In this document: positions 1-20,209 of the stretch, piece after piece
How the letters are laid out: each line of letters starts with the position of its first letter
How positions within the stretch are numbered: the stretch's first letter is position 1
Assembly (NCBI RefSeq): GCF_902148855.1
Contig: NC_043964.1
Span: 8,744,582-8,808,581 of the forward strand
From: Sphaeramia orbicularis
Taxonomy: Eukaryota > Chordata > Actinopteri > Kurtiformes > Apogonidae
DNA length: 64,000 nt
Direction of reading: 5' to 3'
Made by a program: the position numbers and the translations under genes
The notes under the pieces: model-generated
Database searches by the model: none
What the model saw: the letters and a program-made list of their open reading frames with translations, nothing else
Told to the model about the DNA's origin: nothing

Positions 1-567
1 GGTATTTTATTCGGTTACAAATAAGATGAAGAAAATAAGACCGTCTTCATGTTTGAGGAGCTGAAAGAAGCAAATGTTTGGGTCTGAATTATTATTTGAA
101 CTATTAACAGATCATCAAAATAGTGAGATTTCACACACTATTCATCATTAGAGGAAAGCATAAGATCATAGTCTGCAAACCTATTTATTTTCTTGATTCT
201 GTCCTCTGTAAATGTCAGAAAACACAGAAAAGTTATTTAAATGGTTACAACTAATGTGAATTCTGAAGACATCCATTAAATTGAATAAAAAAGGGGGAAA
301 AAGGGAAAAAAAAACATGTATCATATTCCTGAAGCTGTGAATCATGCTCACTTTATTTAACACATATCAATTTTGGATTATTTTTGGTGTTTGTGATATA
401 TGACAGATGTAGATTATTTTTGCAACTAAAAGAATCTTTTATCCCTTCCATCCTGTTTCTAGAAGTGATTGATATTACTGGTTATTAGTCATTTATTTTG
501 TCATTATTTTCCAAAATAGTCCAGCAAAGTGAGGAAGTTTCTCCCATTGCTTTTCTGTCATTTCTAG
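1..567. other. suz12 intron, no feature seen
   Basis: AT-rich sequence upstream of the first visible suz12 exon, ending in the acceptor TTTCTAG at 561-567. No earlier suz12 coding block (the FLRTRNLIAP or TYMSHRN region) can be found here, so it is taken as intron. Confidence 0.7.
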
Positions 568-9004
<8,437 letters not shown>

Positions 9005-9445
9005 ACTGACGAGCTGAACCACAAACACAGGTTACTGCAGGGATCTCGACAAAACAGGACGAACTTTAATCTGCAGGAGGGTTTTTTAAGAAACATTGAA
9101 ACCAGAGACACTTTGTGAAGTCGTGAGTCGAACGGAAAACTTGAATCTTGATTATTTTCTCTCGACAGATTCTGTAGACGTAGACAAACAGAGGGGCGGC
9201 ATCCTTTTCTTCTCTCTTGAAACTTCCTCTTAAATGTTTTTGAGGAGAACCGAGGAGAGAGCACAAAGCAGAGGTGAAACAGGGCACAAATTCAATGCTG
9301 TGAACTAAATGCTCACAATTTAGGCTTAAAATCTATTTTTCTGCAGATCCGCAAATGTGCCAGAGCTCCTCTCTGCCTGCAGGCCTCATCTCTTTTTCTT
9401 GCTGTTTTAAAAATTCAATAAAGCTACTGATGGTCTGGAAGTCAC
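9005..9445 (+). terminator. suz12 3' UTR and poly(A) signal
   Basis: After the TGA at 9002-9004 the sequence runs without a coding block to AATAAA at 9417-9422, followed by a GT-rich stretch (TGATGGTCTGG). This is the first plausible poly(A) site; longer 3' ends cannot be excluded. Confidence 0.65.
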
Positions 9446-11535
9446 CTGGTTTTACAAGATGCCTCCAAACCCTGTGATAGTTGAGTTATTGCTCATTCAC
9501 AGCCACACATGGACTGTATGTAAAGATGGATGAGGCGATGCGTTTTCGAAAGTCGAGTTGCAGGGAGGTGATTAGTTTTCATCTGACGGGCGAACCACTC
9601 TTACAGAAACTATAGTCCTGCATCTATTATGAATCCAGTTATGTTTAGATATTAATGTAACAGAGGTCGACTGAGAACACCACAGTCAGAGAACTAAACC
9701 ATCTTTTTTTTATTTTAGAAGTTTTCCTGAAGTAATTATTTTTAGTTGCCACACTGACAAAAAGTGGAAAAGTAAGATTTCAGTTAATGTTTTAACAAAA
9801 CCATTTTTAGGTTGAATTATAAGTTTATCGGAACAAGAAAAAGGAAGAAGGGCTAGAAAAGAGGTCGTTTCATGAAAGTATTTTAACAGCAAAAATTGGG
9901 CCTTAAAAAACCCATAAATGTAGCAAACTAAGTGTAATATTTTTGAGACATTCACAGTAATTCCTGTTATTTCCTGTCAAAGTCAACTGAGCATTTGTAC
10001 ATTCCAAATCCTGGATGATTTTAGGTTCAGACATTAAAAATACTTTGGTGTAAGCAACTAAAACCTTTCTCCAACTTTCTGCAAGTGCCTAAACTTAAGA
10101 ATACTTAAATTGTACATCAGGTTAGAGAGAAAAAAACAATAGATTATGTACATTTACGTTCATGATCAGATTTACTGGAAACGTAAACTGTTTTTAGTAA
10201 ATGGATTCTGGGCGAGTGGGTTCAGCGGAGTCTAGATGGAGATTTGTCTTTACAGCTGTCAATCACCTGCTCTCACATTAGAAGTGAAAATGAATCAACC
10301 ATTCAGTTTAGAGATGCACCAACTGTGAAATTCTGGACCATGTTCTATTTATTTCTATTTATTTAGGGCCAGGGAACACAAATTAAACTGTAAATTTATC
10401 AAACATGTCTTCTCATTTGTGACACTAAACAAGACTGATGTGCGTCGTTGCATCTGTACAGAAATTACCCTCATGGATTGGATACATTTTTTGAGGGGGG
10501 GGCTTTCCATCCATCTTTATATACAGTGCAGTGTGTGATTCTTCGGAGCTCAAACGTCTTCTGCTGGTCTCAGATGTGAACCTGCAGTTCAGTGCTTTGT
10601 GCTCGCTCTGTAGTTCACTTCACCTTTAAAGTAAATCGCTGTCTTTTCCCTTGAGGAGTACAGATTGTGGTCATGGATCATATTTTACACGCTCCTGATT
10701 GGCTGATCTGTTCGGTGTTCAGATGTCAACGTATCTGATTAGATCTCTGATTCATCCAGTAGGTCTAGAATCAAATTTCTGGGTACCTGATCTAGTTGTA
10801 AAAGCTCAAATTTGTTCGCTTAAGGTCTTTAAGTGTCCAGTTTAGTCTCCAGTTGGATCACCAGGTCTCTTGTTGGTCTATCAAGTGTTCGATTAGACCT
10901 AGAATTTGCTTTCCAGCCTCGCCAGGCCTCTAGGTGTCTATTGTGGAGTTCCCCAGGTGTCTATCCTAGGTCCTCTTCAGTTTCCATCTACCTGAACTGT
11001 CACACTTTTTCCTTTTTAAGGCCTTTTCTGACCTGTTGTGACCAAAACCCAGATCAGAATCTATACACAATCATACAGGATGTTCCTCTTGAAGCTCCGC
11101 CTCCTTCTGATTCCACACCTTCAGACCAAATCCAAGTCCTCTGTTGTGTTTGAGATGAATGTTGTAGCTTTGTCCCTTTGAGGCTGAAGTTGGTGCTGCA
11201 TCAACAGAGGACTTGATCCGTCGTCAGTATTTATGATCTGGTGCTGATTCATCCTTTACACTTATATACTTTTATAAGTATTTTAATGATTATGGTGATT
11301 ATTTGGAGGTTGTTTTCTCGTTAAAGTGGGTATATTATTACAAAAAAAAAAAGACTAATCTGATTTTTTTTTTCTTTTTCTAATGGCCTTTTTCCACCAC
11401 ATAGCACTCACATGACTCTTGTTTTGGTCGAAGATTTAATCTTGTCGCAAATGTTCTATTAGCGCTTTTTTTTTTTTTTTTTTTTTTTTTTTTGCAGCAA
11501 ATGGAGCTTAACAGAATGACACGATGCAATTTGTG
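9446..11535. other. Intergenic, no gene seen
   Basis: No open reading frame here shows a recognised domain or splice-consistent exon chain. The 10700-11100 part has loosely repeated CCAGGTCT/GTCTATC phrases. A poly(T) run of about 24 lies near 11468-11493. Confidence 0.6.
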
Positions 11536-11874
11536 CTTGTTAATTCAATCTGATGAATTTGTCCATAATAGTTTCTAGATGTGACATTTTCTCCTGAAAT
11601 CAGTCACTACAGTTACTGTTAAATCTCTGATAAATACAAGTAACTAAACGAAACTTTTTTTTTTTTTTTTTTTTACCTAGTTTGTTTTATCTTTAAATGA
11701 CAAAGAAATTAAGCTTAGATATGTTGCGATGATGAGGTAATTAACCTGTTAAAATCAGAAATAAGCTGTTGTAGCTTGACATAAGGAAATAATTCACCTA
11801 TTAGGAAGAGAAAAACTGTCTTTTGAATTTTTAGATGATTAACCTGTAGCAAGAAAACCAACTTTATCAACATA

Positions 11875-13132
11875 CACTGAGCAAAAATATACGCACCACG
11901 TGACTCTTGAACTTTTTAATAGCGGTAGGTGTTGCACAATATATTAAATCGTACACAGTTTATCCTGTTGATCAATGTGGTGCAGATTACTGTCTGTTAG
12001 AACATGATAGTGGCGTCTGGCATTCAGGGACATTCATGTGGACACGGTGGGGGCTGGTTGGAAGAAATCACAACTCCGTATCTCATGTGTCCACCATTGG
12101 CTTCCCATAGAGCAGGGGTGTCAAACTCATTTTAGTTCAGGGGCCACATTCAGCCCAATTTGATCTCAAGTGGGCCGGACCAGTCAAATAATAACAGTGA
12201 AAAAAGTAATATATTATGATTAGGTTTACATCTACAAAGTTTCCTTAAAAATCTGAGTAACATGAACAACTTGAATTGTCTTAAGAAAAACAAGTGCAAT
12301 TTTAACAATATTATGCCTCAGTTTATCATTTTCACATGTGCATCACAATCGCACTAAACATTTAGTAACAGGCAGAATATTGGTAAAATTGCATTTACTG
12401 TTCTTAAGACATTTCCATTTGTTCATATTTGTTCAGGTTATTCACATTTTTTGTAAAAGTATAATTTGGTAATGTAAACGTTTTCATGTAATTTTACTTT
12501 TTACACCAAAAACACAGAAAATTTGGGGTTGTCATTATTTATAGGTTATTATGATAATATTTTACTGGTTCTGACTCACTTGAAATCTAATTATGTGGAA
12601 CCTGAATTAAAATGATTTTGACATCATTGATTGTTAATATCAAAAGTGTAATTTTTACATTACACAAATTCATCCCGCGGGCTGAATTGGACCCTTTGGA
12701 GGGCCGGATTTGGCCCCTGGGCCTAATGTTTGACACCTGTGCCATAGAGCAACACATCGTCTTCTCATCAAGTTGACAATATTTATCAATTGTGGCCCGT
12801 AGAATGTTAGGGGCCTATGGGATATTATCCGGAATGGTGACATCTGAGGAAATTGACATTTTGAGTTGTCCTTTTATTTTCCCCAGTATAAGGAGGGCCT
12901 GAATACTGTTAATCCTGTTTGAGCAGCGTCTGGACGTGACATACCTGTGTTGTGGGTGGAAACACTAGAACACTGAGCAAGTACTCACTCATGGAGATAG
13001 ACACAAAGTTTGTTTATAAGTCAAGAAAATTAACCATGATTTACAATTATAGGACATCATCAGCTCATTTTGGGTCTTGCGTCTTAAGTTACACAAATAC
13101 TGTACATGGTGTGTTTATATTTTTGCTCAGTA
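11875..13132. mobile_element. Terminal-inverted-repeat DNA transposon, TA target site
   Basis: Left end CACTGAGCAAAAATATA, right end the reverse complement of TACTGAGCAAAAATATAAAC, flanked by TA at 11873-11874 and 13133-13134. No transposase frame is visible, so it is non-autonomous or decayed. A Tc1/mariner-superfamily type would fit the TA duplication, but I do not assign a family. A hAT element is inserted inside it. Confidence 0.75.
12113..12741. mobile_element. hAT-like non-autonomous element
   Basis: Starts CAGGGGTGTCAAACTCATTT and ends GTTTGACACCTGTG, so the termini are inverted copies. The 8-bp duplication CCATAGAG is exact (12105-12112, 12742-12749), diagnostic of the hAT superfamily. 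Members of the same family lie at 21363, 34175 and probably 46092. No coding capacity. Confidence 0.9.
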
Positions 13133-13262
13133 TAAAAATATTAATTAGAAAATGATCTTTAGTGTCTTGATGGGAAATAATCAACCCACTGTGATGAGAA
13201 AATAAGCTTCGAGATGATGAAATAATCACCTGTCATCAAGAGAAAATGAGCTTTATGTTATG

Positions 13263-14428
13263 AGTGAAAGTGTTTTTATCCACTGGACTCACCTTCAGAG
13301 GAGGCGGAGCTTGGATGAGTCCAGATGGCCACGCCCTTTTGGTTTTATGTTTTATTTTGCGTCTGCCGTCATGTACATACAGCTCAGATGTAGTTTGTAG
13401 TTCACAGACCAAAGGGGTTGAATTTGCTGCAGGTTTTCTATACTTTTTTTTTTCTTGTCCTTTTCTTGCTTTTCCTGTAATAGAATCTGGATTTTTTTTT
13501 TTTTCTGTCTTCATGATTTCTTTGAGTCCAGATGCTGCATTTTTGGTTGTTTTTGTCATTTCCACGGCTTCGTATTTAACGGATGAAATGCAGTAAGAGG
13601 CTCCGGTGCACACGTTCAGGAATCTGTTTGTCAGATGGGATTTATTTGTGATTTCTGCTCTTTTAAAGCTTTACATCAGTGAGTTTACCCAAAGCGGCGA
13701 GCAGAGCTGTGTTGGACGGTCCTGAATGAGGTGCAAAGCACTTTGAGTTTTCAATACAAAGCCTGAGGTGGATTTTACTGTTTGTTTTTTTTTTTTCTTC
13801 ATTCACACGAGACCAGCAGCGTTTTGCACAAGACAGGAGCCATGTCACGAATTCAGCGTTTTCAACAATGATGTAAAATCAACCTTTGAGTTAAGTCAGA
13901 ATGGTTTTCTATTAAAAGAACGATTTTGTACTGTTGTCGAACACACGTTGTCGTTATTTATTTAAAGTTAACGTTTGTATTTTTAGCTTGTTTCTCAGTT
14001 TTCACCTCAGCTCCTCCTTCATGCTTTGTGAATTGCTTCTGTCTCAATCTTTAAAGGGAAATTTCTCAGACCACAATTCCCATAGTTGTATAAATTTGCC
14101 CCAGGGGTTTTCAAGACCACAGGCCCGTTCTGGATCTAAACCCACTGTACTCAGACCAGTCTAATCTGGATCTGATCCTAAACTTGTTTTCTATTTGCAA
14201 AAAGTGACTTTTCAGTTTGGTTTCCAAAACCTGCAGATGTAAAACCACACTTGAATTTTCCCAGAAAGGTTTGAGATTCAAGTTTTTTTCTTTGTGAAAA
14301 GCCCAAAACTGGACAATAACAACTTCATTGAAATAAGATATAAATATAAATCACTTGTTTTTCCTCAGATTTTTGATGATCTGAAGGATGTAACACTTTT
14401 TGTATCCTGTTCCTCAAAATGGTCTATA
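13263..14428. other. Intergenic, no gene seen
   Basis: Short frames such as 13264-13596 are rich in Phe and Leu from T-runs and show no known domain. No repeat with clear ends was found. Confidence 0.55.
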
Positions 14429-15045
14429 TGGAAGAGGATTAGGGCCACTGAAAAAAAAGGTCTAATATTTTATTTTTTTTATTATTATTGTTCTGAAAAT
14501 TCTGAGATAAAAGTCAGAATTCTGAAAAAATAGACCTTTTTCTCAGAATTCTGACTTTGATCTCAGAATTCTGGCTTTTTTCTCAGAATAATAATAAATA
14601 AAAAAAAAACAATATTTACCTCCGCCAAGGAGGTTATGTTTTTGCCAGGGTTTGTTTGTCTGTTTGTTTGTTTGTCTGTCCGTTAGTGTGCAACATAACT
14701 CAAAAAGTTATGGACAAATTTGGATGAAATTTTCAGGGTTTGTTGGAAATGGGATAAGGAAGAAATGATTAAATTTTGGTGGTGATCGGGGGTGGGGGGG
14801 CCCACGGGGGGGCCCATTTCCAACAAACCCTGAAAATTTCATCAAAATCTTTCCATAACTTTTTGAGTTATGTTGCACACTAACAGACAGACAAACAAAC
14901 AAACCCTGGCAAAAACATAACCACCTTGGCGTGGGGGGGGGCCCACAGGGGGGGCCACTGATCAGCCTTGGTGGAGGTCTGCGTTCTCCGAGTGCTTCTA
15001 GTAGACTTTTTTTTTTGCTTTTCCAGTGGCCCTAATCCTCTTCCC
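14429..15045. mobile_element. Foldback element, long inverted repeat
   Basis: Ends TGGAAGAGGATTAGGGCCAC and, on the other strand, GGGAAGAGGATTAGGGCCAC, flanked by TA (14427-14428, 15046-15047). The arms pair over most of the length: AACATAACTCAAAAAGTTAT near 14690 is mirrored by ATAACTTTTTGAGTTATGTT near 14855, and CAGGGTTTGTTGGAAATGGG by CCATTTCCAACAAACCCTG. The centre is a G-rich loop around 14785-14815. No coding sequence. Confidence 0.8.
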
Positions 15046-15354
15046 TAGGTCTGTCTGTTACCGATTCTTCTGTTTTGCTGAGATACTCATCTACCTGTAC
15101 ATATGAGTTTTCAGAAATTATTTCAGTGACCTAAACTGGAGTTTTCATATGGATAAAAGGCAGAAATGCATGAGAAAATCTCAGTTTTTCCACATACGGG
15201 ACTATGTGTTTACATTGGCATGAGGCCGGTCACAGTAACACGACTCTGAAATAGTTTTATCTTGAGAAGAGATATTCATCAGGCTCTGAACTATGAAAAA
15301 TGCAACGGTTTGGGGGTCAGAAAACTTCAGATGTTACCAGATACTGAACGATTA

Positions 15355-15925
15355 CACTGGTCAACAACAAATTTATTAAGTGTTTTGAGCTGATTTAGGA
15401 TAATTTTGGTGTGCTGAATCCAAAAATCACATTAATTTTGCTCAATCAGGTCAACTTTCTGAACTATGCTACATATTGGCTTTTTAACATTTTTGCTTAC
15501 ATTTATGGGCATTTTCACATATGATACAAAATTCTTTCATATTTCTTGCAATAAACGAGTTCTGAAGATTTTACTTTTGCCAATTTATGATTGTTTTTTT
15601 TAATATTACAGGTGAATGAAATGGCTTCGACTAGAAGATCTTGCAAAAATAAGCCTGACGTATTCTGCTACATCTGCAGTGAATACACCATTGTACCTAA
15701 CAGGATCACGTCACAAGTTTCATAAAGTGTGCTTACCAATCTTATTTTGGTATTAATTATTATATTTTGTGAGAAGATCAAATTTTTCAAAATCAAATTA
15801 GCAAAAAAACCTGACCTGATTGAGAAAAACAGATGTCATTTTTGGATTTAGCGGTGCAAAATGGTCCTAATTCAGTTGAAAAAACCTAGACAACTTGCAA
15901 AAAAACATTTTTTTGTAACCCAGTG
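15355..15925. mobile_element. DNA transposon remnant with TTA target duplication
   Basis: Left end CACTGGTCAACAACAAATTT, right end (reverse complement) CACTGGGTTACAAAAAAATG, with TTA at 15352-15354 and 15926-15928. Subterminal blocks also pair (GCTGATTTAGGA against TCCTAATTCAGTTG; TCAGGTCAACTTTC against CCTGACCTGATTGAG). A 3-bp TTA duplication would suit PIF/Harbinger, but the termini alone do not prove it. It holds a short protein-coding remnant (next entry). Confidence 0.65.
15621..15725 (+). pseudogene. N-terminal fragment of a transposon-encoded zinc-ribbon-like protein
   Basis: ATG opens 34 codons: MASTRRSCKNKPDVFCYICS, then EYTIVPNR, then stop. The CYIC pair inside KNKPDVFCYIC resembles the start of a Cys-rich protein that I recall as widely repeated in fish and invertebrate genomes and linked to DNA transposons. 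An acceptor-like TTACAG lies about 10 nt before the ATG. The rest of the protein is missing, as expected of an internally deleted element. Confidence 0.45.
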
Positions 15926-16065
15926 TTACTTACAATTACAGCAAAAACAGGTGTTGCATTTATATTTATGTTGAATGTAGTTGTGAAAATGTGAAAGACA
16001 GTTTTATTTCCATATCAGACCAGATGCAGGTGTAAAAGTGTGGAAAGATTCAAGATTTTTTATGG

Positions 16066-16263
16066 CAGGGGTATTCAAATCCGGTCCTCGAGGGCCGGTA
16101 TCCTGCCTGTTTTAAATATGTCCCTCTTCCAGCACACCTGGTTCAATTAACGATCAACTCATCATCATGCTCTGCAGAGGCCTGATAATGATGTAATGGC
16201 TTCCAGGTGTGATGGAAGAGGGAAACATCTAAGACATGCAGGATACCGGCTTTGAATATCCTG
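16066..16263. mobile_element. Small hAT-like MITE
   Basis: Starts CAGGGGTATTCAAATCCGGT and ends CCGGCTTTGAATATCCTG (inverted). Near-exact 8-bp duplications TTTTATGG (16058-16065) and ATTTATGG (16264-16271) flank it. The interior has an imperfect palindrome (CCGGTATCCTGC against GCAGGATACCGG). Only 198 bp, no coding capacity. Confidence 0.75.
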
Positions 16264-16639
16264 ATTTATGGAAATGCAAAAGCGAAAAAACATTAGACCA
16301 GACCCAGATCTAGAACCACTTGACTTATTTCTGTTCCAGGTAGATCCTTCAGGTTCTGTCGATTAGATGTGAGCAGATGCACCTGTGTTCCCACTACAGC
16401 TGAGGGTCATTGTCCTGAGTGGGTGTGGGTTTCAGGAGGCTGACACTCACTGTTCAGTTTGGTTGTGACTTCTGAGGAGTCAGCGTCTACATTTTCATCC
16501 CCATGTTGCCCTTAAAAGACAACAGCATTACATTTTGATTTTTTTTTTTTTTTTTACCCCATTCATTTGATTTCCATTTAGACTGTAGTTTTGTGGGTCT
16601 AATGACTTCTTTGTTTTTGCTTTTTAAATGTATTCTTCT

Positions 16640-16765
16640 AATAGATTTAGTGGGTGGTGATGGTTTCTACCCAAACCACCTTTTAAAACCCTTTCTGGTC
16701 CATATCTGTTTGGTGTTTTTTGTTACTTTTCACTAGTTCTGCCCCGAAACTTCACTTAGGTTACG
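16640..16765. repeat. Dispersed repeat, copy 1
   Basis: ATAGATTTAGTGGGTGGTGA, CCATATCTGT and TAGTTCTGCCCCGAAACTTC match the piece at 32352-32440 in order. The family is unknown and no ends are visible. Confidence 0.45.
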
Positions 16766-18890
16766 TTCAGAAAGCAGGTCTTAATAAACCATAGAATAAA
16801 AGAAAGACATAAATCTAAAAGTGAGCAGTTAGTTGCTGTTTATTAGATTTTAACACTATAAATAACGGTTTAATCTTAATTTATACGTTCTATTAAAACC
16901 ACCACAAACCAGATTAAACCATGTCCTCACTTTAATCCCATTCTTATTGAACAGAGTGAAAATCGGCCACATAACGATACGAGTCGTTGTAAACGGGACT
17001 ACATGACACTCGAGGATCAGCGGAATCACCTCATTTCAATTTACAGCTCAAACACATAAAATCCTGCTCGAACAGCAGCGTTAGGGAATACTGTGTGGAT
17101 TGTCGATGCAAAAAGGGAAACGTTCATCGTAACAGCTTCAAACAGGGTGATATTAAGGCTCAGAAATTCCCTCAAAATGTCAAAATAACCCCGGAAAAAC
17201 AGGCAGAAACATGTCTGTTACCTGCCAAAAAAAATACAACATCTTGTTCACAGTGACAGGATTTTTGTTAAGATAATAATAATAACAACATTTAAAGAGG
17301 CTGTGGCTAAAGAACTAAAACAAACATGTGAATTAGAGACAGTGATATGTTGTGTTTTCCTTCTGTAAGGCATCAAAGTGAGTTACAGGTTGCATAGATA
17401 AAGCTGTAAACAGAGTCTAAGACATTCTGGGAATCAAACCAAAGATGCAACAGATGTAAAAATCCTCCAGCGACGCTCCCTGAAGATCCAAACATTTCAC
17501 TCTGATACAGTTTACAAAGACGCAGCATCGTAGGTATTTCTCGCAAAAGAATCACACATGGACGTGAACAATGAACCAATCAGGAGACTGGTTTTTCATC
17601 TGCTGCAGGAAATTGTGTGTCCTCATTTACTGCAGCGGCATCTGATCCGTTTTACATCCTCGTCTTGTACCAGGAACTGCAGCTTCGCAAATCAAAGCTG
17701 CAGTTTTTTTTTTTTTTTTTTTACTCCGGAGGAAACGGGTTCAGCAGCAGCAGGATGAACCAGTCTGAGATGATACTGAAGAATTTTAGTATCATTTTGT
17801 TGTCGTCAAGAAAAAGAAACAGCGGAATTCATCCAAAAGACACCATCTGGAACCCGGTTTATCTAATTTATCTGATCCGTGGAGCTTATCTGTCGCCTGA
17901 AATCGACTAAAAACACATCTGTGAGCCTTGTCGTTGCTCTGAGTCTTCATGAAACTGAACCGAAGGCTGGTTTTAACTTGAACGGCTCGAGAAACATCGG
18001 TTACTTTTTCCCTGTCAGACTGAGCCGATGAAACTCGATTAACACTCGAGTTCTAAACATCACAACATCACCTACATATTGTTAGCCTCATAGAACAATT
18101 GCCTGAATCAAAGTTTTGGCCAAATTGTGATATCTGCTTGACTTTACTCCCCTAACACTGCTGCTTCATTGTATGTAGATATCACAGTTTGGCCCAAAAT
18201 ATGATGATATATGGACCAAAATTCAGCCTTTAAACCAGAATGAAATAATGACGTAACATTTATCAACTCACGCTGCCAAAAATAATGACTCAGCCATAAT
18301 CTGAGCCTAGAAATGTAAAATTATGTCTAGATGTCAGCATGGAGGTACAGTTCTAATCAGGAGTCTACACAGACGTACAAACTAAAAACCTTTCAATGGG
18401 AACCTGAGAAAGTTTCTGGGCATCCTCCGTTACCATAGCAACAAGGAGAACAGAGCCGCTGCTAACTGAGATTCATCTACGGTTAAAAAAAACAAAAACA
18501 AAAAACAGAATCTACTGGGAGTCCTGATGATCCTTGTTTAACATTTAGGATTGAAATGTCACTGTCAGACCTCGTGCTGTTTAGAGATTCCTCGGAAATC
18601 TGTAAATATGAGGAAAAACTGACCTTTGACCTTTCAGTGTCAAACTTTGTACAAACACTGTACATGAACGAGTTACATTAGAATAAAATTAGATGAGGTT
18701 TAACCACAGTATGATTTTTTTTTTTTTCATATCAACAAATCCCACCTTATGTAAAAATTTTTCGGAGCTTGACCTTTGACCTAAAACAACAAGAATTTTT
18801 TTTTAGGACATAATCCCCATCAACAGGGATCCAAAATACAAGAGTTTTTGACAAGGGATTTTTTTGACCAAGACACATCTCTTATGCTAT
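16766..18890. other. Intergenic, no gene seen
   Basis: The frames at 17558-17910 are short and T-run-derived. A T run of about 20 lies at 17703-17722. No exon-like or transposon-like structure was recognised. Confidence 0.5.
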
Positions 18891-19790
18891 GTTCACACTG
18901 TAGGTAAAAATAACCCAAATCTGACTTTTTTTGCCCATATATGGCTCATTATCTGTTTTCTTATGACAGTCTAAACAACACAAATCCAATTTTTTTTTCC
19001 AAATCAGACCGAGGACGCTTTCCTATGTGTTCCTAAATCAAATACATATCTGATGTTTTGCAATGTGACTTCAGTCTTAACGATCATGTCACATTTTAAT
19101 CACTTTTACATCATGGAAATGCAACAAAAGTCACAATTCTGCACTGGAGGGGGCGGGACCCGGTTCTGTAACATCTATATTTACTTCCTTAAACATAGTG
19201 TGATGCATATGGGTCACTTCAGGACCATAGACTGTTCACATATGAGTCTGATGGCATCACATTTACATTCTAATGTGAACAACCCCGGAAAAAAAAAAAG
19301 GGATTTCAGCAAAAAATTGGAACTGAGTGTTAATGCTGCCTTCAGGTGCTATCGGGAAGATGATCCTTTCCACTTGAGAATTCCAAATTATGAGTGTGTT
19401 GTGTTCAAGTGTTTTTGTTGTTGAAAAGAAATGAAAAATGGCTGACACACAATTTATCGTGACCTGCTACTCGGGTAAAACAGATTTGGATGTGTTAATT
19501 CATCTGCTCCAGCATTTTTTTGCAAACTGTGTATGCTATACATATGCCAAACCATCAGCTAACAGCAGCAGAACATTAACAACAGCACTGTTTATCATTT
19601 GCGATAAATCCCTCATTGCTCTCCACTATGTTGAAAAGGTCAAAGGTTATTTTCATCTCTGCAACTTGTGTATTAACGTTTTTTCCCAGTTCTCCAGTGG
19701 AAAATAGGGGGAATTCATGGGTCAAAAATAAGTAGTAGTTATGACAATTCCCATAGCACATAAAGGCAGCGTAAGACCTGCAGTGTGAAC
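18891..19790. mobile_element. MITE-like element with GTTCACACTG ends
   Basis: Left end GTTCACACTGTAGGTAAAA, right end CCTGCAGTGTGAAC (inverted). Inner blocks such as CATATCTGATGTTTTGCAAT recur in reverse in the element at 25057-25725, so both belong to one family. No convincing target duplication was found and the family is not assigned. Confidence 0.6.
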
Positions 19791-20209
19791 TTTGCATTTA
19801 ATGACCAAACTAAAGTTCCTCCACTCAGCCTAAGGGTGACATTTCAATCAGAAACGTTTAGAGGAAAAGACATTGCTGGGTCCAAGACACAAACTAAGGA
19901 AACACATGTGGATGTATCTTGGTTTAGTCCTTTGTTTTGTCATGAATTTCTGATCAACCCGTGTGGATCTGACGGATATAGAATGATGGCAGTGACCTGA
20001 TGGCATCACATTTTGGGGCTGTCTGGATTAAAGCGTGGTATCTGGGTCTGAGACGACTGATCTGTTCGTTTTCCAGACGCACCTCACGTTCGTCCCGTTT
20101 CTGTGTCTGGTTTTGGGAACTGCCAATGTGGAGAAAATGTTTTGTTTCTAGGTTTTAAGCCACAGATTTCTGAGCCAAACGCCAGGGTGTCCGATCTGCG
20201 ACGGATCCC

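Larger units (their letters stand above)
11536..13262. repeat. Second copy of the suz12-intron repeat, split by insertions
   Basis: 11536-11872 matches 8003-8300 (GATGAATTTGTCCATAATAG, TCTCCTGAAATCAGTC, AATTCACCTATTAGGAAG), and 13133-13262 continues it (AAAATATTAATTAGAAAATG, also at about 8296). The gap between the halves is the transposon at 11875-13132. The intron copy therefore serves as an empty site. Confidence 0.75.

Noticed and set aside
10833-11153. 106-codon frame downstream of suz12
   Set aside because: No recognised domain, no conserved context or splice links, and the length is possible by chance.
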